Of a DNA stretch of 64,000 nucleotides, positions 58,701-64,000 are shown in pieces. Location of the stretch: the NCBI GenBank assembly GCA_037576215.1, contig JBANDB010000002.1, positions 1,054,001 to 1,118,000 of the forward strand, read 5' to 3'. The DNA comes from Armillaria gallica (Eukaryota > Basidiomycota > Agaricomycetes > Agaricales > Physalacriaceae). The notes under the pieces are model-generated. The model had not been told where the DNA came from, ran no database searches, and was given only the letters and a program-made list of their open reading frames with translations. A program made the translations under genes and the position numbers. Within the stretch, counting starts at the first letter, position 1. Each line of letters begins with the position of its first letter.

Positions 58701-59219
58701 AATAAAACGTCTTTAAACAACTTTCCTTGATTATTGAAGTCTGCAGAGTGCTTCTATCGTACTCAAAACGCCCGAATTCAATACATTGGTGATAAGTGTA
58801 GAGTTAGTGATTGGTTTAGTGTTGTTGGTGTTCATTGCCAGCCTCTAGTCCATTTGCCACTCGCCATTACTGAGCACATCAACGGAAGATTGATTGTTAC
58901 AAACAGATTTTTTGTAATTTACTTCTTTTTCGGCTGGGTATCCCTCATCCGAGTTGGCCCCACGCTCTAGGCAGCACGCCACTTGTTCCTCTTTTTAGTA
59001 TCCTCAAAGAGCTAAGCGGTGTCTATGTCACTTGCCCTAGCAGCAGAGTAGCTCGTGAGCATGCACTCAATAGCTGCTTAATCCTCGATCACCGATCACC
59101 CTTCGTATTCAGCTTTCGGGTCTGCTCCGCAGGTGACAGCATCATGTTCTAGACTTGGTAACCAAGAAATGCCTCAGCTTTCCAGTCCACTCGCTACTTC
59201 CATCGGCCGAAGCCTGTTT
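58701..59219. other. no gene recognised
   Basis: Spacer between the ACTAGT-rich block and the caspase-like N-terminal fragment; short frames only. Confidence 0.4.
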
Positions 59220-60261
59220 CTAGGCCATGCCCAGGGTTCTCTTGATTACCCCGCACGTGATATCATTTTTCCGGATCTCCAGGGACCACGCGTCATAGAT
59301 TACAGACATGTCGTTATCTAAATTAGCCTCAGCCCACGTACAAGCACATCCCACTCCAGCTGAGTCCTCTATTGCAAACGGGTGGTTTGGCAATCTAGCA
59401 CGCCCTTCGGCCTTGTTGCTGTGCATGCCCGTAAGGTACAGTGCCACGACGAAGTCCTTATATTCTAATCCCATTGCTTCTTTTTCTGTTATAGAGCTCT
59501 CTACCTTGGTGACCTTGCTTCTTCGCATGCCACTTGCACTGTCAGCCCACTCGCGATGCCTCTGCATTGCTAAAGTGTAAGTTATGACATTTTGCAAAAT
59601 TACACCCTTAGACACGCTGCAGGCGTGACATCGGTTACCCTTGGTACTGGAAATTTGGGTGAGAGTCGCATTCAGCTCTCTGTCTGTAATATCAGTGATG
59701 AATAACCCACTAATGTCAAATGTGTTTCGATCCACAGGACAAAGAGGCTCGACAAAGTCTTGAGGACGTTCAGAGTTGTGGTCCTCCTCCGATTCAATAT
59801 CAACATCCTCCTCAGTCCATAGGTAGCAGGTACCGTGACCAGTGAAATAAATGATGATTGGGTCCCCACATCTGATGGCCGGATTAGTAGTGAGACTGTG
59901 AAAGAGACGTAGAATATTGGCCTGTGTTGGATTTGAGCCAATGTCAGTGTACGTGTTCCCATGGCTGGTTGGAGCGAGAAGGCACTGGGTTCGCTCTCTG
60001 GGGATGCCGAGATCTTTTATCAGGTAGTCCCCCATTGCCAAGACGTCCTCGATGCACCTGCGTAATGGGCAGGTTGGGCAGCCATTGATACCAATGAGGA
60101 CAGCCCAAATTTGACTGGGGCCAAGGGACGACAGTGTCTGTAGGCCTGATGATCAAGGCTGAAGTTCAGCATGACAAGCATACACGTACCATGTTTTTGG
60201 GTGAGTCAATGGAAGTGGAAGGTTTACGGTCCCCTTTTTCACATGCGGGTGGTTGAAACAT
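59220..60261 (-). pseudogene. caspase-like (peptidase C14) N-terminal half with foreign tail
   Basis: Exons 60261-60190 and 60137-59220 give 329 aa. The first part is a good C14 N-terminus: QIWAVLIGINGCPTCPLRRC, IEDVLAMGDYLIKDLGIPRE, RTQCLLAPTSHGNT, and the catalytic-His block GDPIIIYFTGHGT (His near residue 125). FITDITDRELNATLTQISST follows. The catalytic-Cys block is damaged: where relatives read ITxILDCCHAGS this one has GNR directly followed by CHACS, lacking about seven residues and the Gly. The remaining ~130 aa show no similarity to the p10-like part. Activity is doubtful, so it is treated as a truncated or rearranged gene. It lies on the same strand as, and in correct order with, the C-terminal fragment at 56108-56600. 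Confidence 0.65.
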
Positions 60262-61439
60262 GTCTGTATTAACGTGAGAAATGAACTAGAGCTGCAAATC
60301 ATGGACGCGCCTCCGACACCGACACTTGGAACTATGGCCTTGTTCTTACGTCGGCACAACTGGCGTTCATCCATGCAGCTTTCTTGCATACCGTACCAGA
60401 GACGTTGCTCGTCACCGTTACCGAAGGTGTGGATTTCATGCACTGGTGAGGTTGGACCATTGTTGGTACAAAAGCGGCCTGTTCACGACAGTATCCACTT
60501 ATGTTCAATTCTTGCTCACCATATAAGGATACACGACACTGGATGAGGTGCATCAGCAATAAATTGGCTAGGCCAGAAAAAGACAACTATACCATGCAGC
60601 CTTCGCTAGTATCATGGAACCCCTGAAAATATCTCAGCCACGTGTAAATCCACAGTATAGAGACATAGAGTACGTACCAGCCCAGGTACCCTCAGCCAGT
60701 TAGCGCATGATCGAGGCAAGGGATGGGAAGGTAACAGTGAAGGCCACGAATCGCGGTTGCCTACCATGTGATTATAATACTCTCACGGTCATTTGTGTGC
60801 TTACCAATGCTAAGCTAGTGCCATCTCTGGGAATCGTGCTCGATATCTCCGGGTTTTCATCCCTTTAGTCTTATCGTTTTGCCATGCAGGGTCGCTTGCT
60901 GGCTATGTATTCATGTATTATCACATGCATGTAGCTAGTAAACCTTTAACATAGAATATGTGTCCCAATAAGCCATCCTCGAGTGAAACAAAGCAAAGTA
61001 AGTGGCGAAAATGGATCATTTGATGTCGATAAATAACTGTTGACCAAGATTCAATGGATGCCAATCCAATGGAGCTTGTCTTACAACGCACAGGTATGTC
61101 TGGTTACAGAACTGTTTAATCTCGTCAAGCTATTCATTTCCCTAGGCTTTACCTCTATGAACATGTACCTGACTTGAGGTAGTAAGTTCTGCCAGATCCT
61201 GCAACTTGTAGCACATGTAGGTACCTGGCGATAGTTATTCTGTTGCGTATGCCGCCGTCCTTTTGGTACAAGCACTGTGCTCGACAATCTATTCTGCTGT
61301 CTCGTTAATAATACATGGGGAAGAGACAGGTCCAGCCAGACCACCACTCCTCTAACAACCTGTTAACAAATCCCCGAGTTGCCAAAGCATCACGTGGTTT
61401 TTATCTGGCTTTCCGGAGTGAATCGTGTTATATGGGGTC
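60262..61439. other. no gene recognised
   Basis: Short frames only; upstream 5' exons of the caspase-like gene may lie here but none could be joined. Confidence 0.35.
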
Positions 61440-62464
61440 ATGTCTGCACCTGACACCTTCGAGGCATTTTTCCATGACTGGTTCCCTCCAGAATCGCTGT
61501 CCGATCTCAGGACTATGCTAGACCACAGTGGCACCATATTTTATGGACTTGAAGTCCTTCGATTCCTAGGCACTATACCATCTGCATCCACACCAGTGCT
61601 AAACACCGCTGTCCCTTCACAATTTAATGGGAGCTTTGCATCTTTTCTGTGTTTGAATGGATATGTATCTGATGGATTTGGTGAGTGTTGCTTCCTGCCG
61701 AGACGTTGTTGTAATCACCTTGTCAGATTCTCCAGCCTGCCTTCCAGTGAGGCCGATTGCCCAATTATATGAAAACTTCACACATTTTGGCAGCAGAAGA
61801 CAGATACATTTGGTCATATCCATACATTCTGCCATGTCTGTTGTCTTGCTCACTTGTTCAAGTAAGGTTTTTGTATATATCTACGTCTATTCTGACTTCA
61901 TTCATAGCTGTAGACATGGCCATCATAACCACTCGACGTTGCATTGTCTTGTACCCGACCCTGGTCATGGAACTCAAGGTATCCCTCAATTTAGGCACCA
62001 CTGGGTGTCTCGAGTATCTTAACGACTACGGTATCACTTGTTTGGAGGAAATCGGTCCTATTGGGGATGAAATCTTTGGGGCTCGATATGTCAGGGACAG
62101 TCTGTGCTACCACCAGAAATTTCGGGACGGGACAGATGATGCATTTCTGCGGCTTGCCATTCATTCGTGGTCCTTAAATCTTCGGGTAGGCGGGATTGGT
62201 GACCCGTCCCAGGTATACGTTGATATTTTCATTGGAGTCTTTCGATCAGAGGGAATTACAATCTGCAAAGCATTAGCCTGTTGTCGCCATTACTGGGACA
62301 GTCATCCTGCTTGGTGCGTTCAGTTCGCTATCAATTTAAAATCTAATATTCTCCGTAGGTCGTATGAGGAATTTATGGAGTACATGATGGACATTGTTAA
62401 ACAAGATCGCAGGCGGTATCAACTACTATTGGATTTGAGCAATGTTGTTAGTCATGCGAACTAG
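61440..62464 (+). CDS. orphan basidiomycete protein (310 aa)
   Basis: Three exons (61440-61680, 61727-61861, 61908-62464) with consistent phases and consensus donors (GTGAGT, GTAAGG). It starts MSAPDTFEAFFHDWFPPESL. The middle reads RRQIHLVISIHSAMSVVLLT, then CSTVDMAIITTRRCIVLYPT and LEYLNDYGITCLEE. The pattern of a polar strand, T/S-rich turn, 'MxxITxxxCIxLYPxL' and short helix is one I associate with a large uncharacterised mushroom family, possibly nucleotidyltransferase-like. No catalytic motif can be confirmed. Its end overlaps the convergent gene by 17 bp. Confidence 0.7.
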
Positions 62465-63650
62465 AGTCCATTTTCTCCCCATCTCGAATTTTCATTCGGC
62501 TGAACTTTCGGCCAGTTTCGTTGATCATCTCTCCATCATGAACACTTCGCTTCTTTGGTGCCATACTGGCTTGCAGTCGAAGGTTACTTTTCGCCACGAT
62601 GGCCATCTTGGATAAAAAGTCAGCTTGGAAGTCTATGGGCAGGAAGCAACTAACCTCGGTTAAGTTTCCATCTAGCAAGGTCACTGACCGCAAGGTTGAG
62701 ACCACCTTTTTTTTTCCATCCTTAATGGGCACGGCGATGAACATCATATGAACCTCAACGATGTCGCCAACTTGAATTTTGTTGGATGATATATCCACAA
62801 ACCTGTTACAATCTATGGTTAGCAACTGGCGAATTCTACCAACAACAAATATCATGACTCACTCTCTTTCTCCAGATTCGGATGTCTTTTGCTCGTAATA
62901 GAAGATCTCGTTATTGTCGGTGTATACATATCTGTCCCCGGCCGCTTTGGACAAGTATCTGTGGGGATCGATTGATTGGGGGATCAGGAGTTCCTGGAAA
63001 TCTTGGGCTTGATCACATTTCGTAAGATAGTGGGTGGACAAAGTTAGTGACTGGAAACCTTGATGAGTCCCCATGCACTTGATGTCAGCCATGTTCTTTT
63101 CATCAATGTCACAGGAGAATAGAGCGTATAGCTTAGAAACAGCCTCAATTGATCATCCGAACATGGGTGAACTGTAACCAGTTATAGATAAACCTTGTCG
63201 GAGATACATAGCTCGTTTGGGACTGGGGAAGCGACGTTAGCTATGTCCACTATATGTAGTCATAAACTTACTTTACTCTAGCCCTCAAGGGCAGAAGGTC
63301 GAGCCCACAAACAGCCCCATGTACAACCAGAACTGTTTCTGATACCGTCTCGCTCTGACCATTTCCATTGAACACTAGTTGCCACTCTGGTGGGTTCAGG
63401 CATTGAATGAAGTCAAAGTTCTTCTGCCATTCTTTACTCTAGAAATTTGTGGTCAGAAATGTCTTCAAATAATTCTTTGTATGTACCAGGCTGATGTTAG
63501 AGAGATAGTATGCATCCGGGTGTTGATTCTGCCTTTCTTTGGCCAGCGATTCAACGAGTTCAGCTAAATGCATTGTTAGTGGCATATACTGGTGCCTATA
63601 AAGGCTCTCATGCTTACCATGTCCGAGATTGTGTAAGTACCTTATTAGGC
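62448..63650 (-). CDS. orphan basidiomycete protein, 5' end unresolved
   Basis: The 3' part is well supported: exon 62802-62448 (FVDISSNKIQVGDIVEVHMM, then KKVVSTLRSVTLLDGNL) joins exon 62863 upward (YVYTDNNEIFYYEQKTSESG) at a GTGAGT donor. Further 5', probable exons read SKEWQKNFDFIQCLNPPEWQ with ETVLVVHGAVCGLDLLPLRA, and AELVESLAKERQNQHPDAYY. The join across 63100-63200 could not be fixed, and the first exon may lie beyond 63650. The QVGDIVEVHMMFIAVP block recurs in many uncharacterised Agaricomycete proteins. Function unknown; no membrane segment. Confidence 0.55.
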
Positions 63651-64000
63651 AGTTTGCATAATAATCTGGCCCGATAGGATTATGTGATGAATATTATGCT
63701 TTGTTATCTTTTGAATATGTAATAAGGGATACGATAAACCCCCCCCCCCTGTTTTCCTGTGGTCGTTGATGCTATAACCTACTGTTTACCTATATGGCTT
63801 GGTTGTCGGGGCCGCAGGTATGTATTATTGAACTGAAATATTCATGTATTTGCCATAGATACTTTGGATGCATTGTCCTATGGTTGCAACAGCGGTGCAC
63901 AGCGGTGAGCCCACTGCATAGTATTGATCGCCCTCCCCGACCACACATCTATCTGAAAAGACCTCCAATGCAATGAATGAGCATCTTGTGACAAAAACAA
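63651..64000. other. window end, no gene recognised
   Basis: Contains a run of about ten C residues near 63740-63749 and short frames only. It may include the 5' end of the minus-strand gene. Confidence 0.4.

Noticed and set aside
63740..63749. C-run as a structured element
   Set aside because: Simple homopolymer, prone to sequencing error.
1..64000. CRISPR arrays, rRNA genes, bacterial operons
   Set aside because: No regularly spaced repeats of CRISPR type, no rRNA-like sequence, and gene structure is eukaryotic throughout.

Overview
The window is nuclear DNA of a filamentous basidiomycete, most likely a mushroom-forming Agaricomycete. Most genes are split by short introns of about 43-60 nt with GT..AG ends, some with a CTAAT-type branch point. 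The gene content is typical of that group: HET-domain proteins, LRR-like F-box proteins opening with a PQELIDYIL signature, a DUF6535 membrane protein, a DUF4238 protein, an OPT transporter, a secreted GH17-like glucanase and several fungal orphan families. All assignments come from reading the sequence; no database search was run.

Layout. 1-12.05 kb: two copies of a ~2 kb segment carrying an F-BAR plus SH3 gene (Cdc15/Imp2-like). The left copy (1108-2824) is a pseudogene and the right copy (10150-11883) is intact. Between them are a weakly supported small gene, a 652-bp Tc1/mariner-like MITE (7796-8447) and a perfect 15-bp hairpin followed by a T-run (9745-9786). 12.5-18.6 kb: an F-box / HET / F-box cluster, with the HET gene bracketed by ~150-190-bp direct repeats and the second F-box gene frameshifted. 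19.9-33.8 kb: GH17-like glucanase, small membrane protein, DUF4238 protein, OPT transporter, small secreted protein and an orphan 269-aa protein. 34.9-35.1 kb: a second MITE with ~55-bp terminal inverted repeats and a TA duplication. 37-43.7 kb: F-box protein, PUB-domain protein and DUF6535 protein.

43.7-60.3 kb is a decayed, rearranged island. It holds tRNA-derived (SINE-like) repeats, a broken PD-(D/E)XK-like gene, two GMC-oxidoreductase relics, a tandem pair of divergent HET-like genes (47532-49406 and 50584-52522), and two caspase-like (peptidase C14) fragments on one strand. The caspase fragments are separated by a ~1.1 kb stretch extraordinarily rich in ACTAGT. 61.4-63.6 kb: two orphan basidiomycete-type genes in convergent overlap.

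How it fits together: HET-domain and caspase-like proteins belong to families used in fungal non-self recognition and regulated cell death, and F-box proteins to ubiquitin-ligase substrate selection. Tandem duplicates, frameshifted paralogues, relics and small transposons suggest a fast-evolving accessory region interspersed with ordinary housekeeping and secretion genes. Functional coupling between the recognition-type genes is inference from proximity only.
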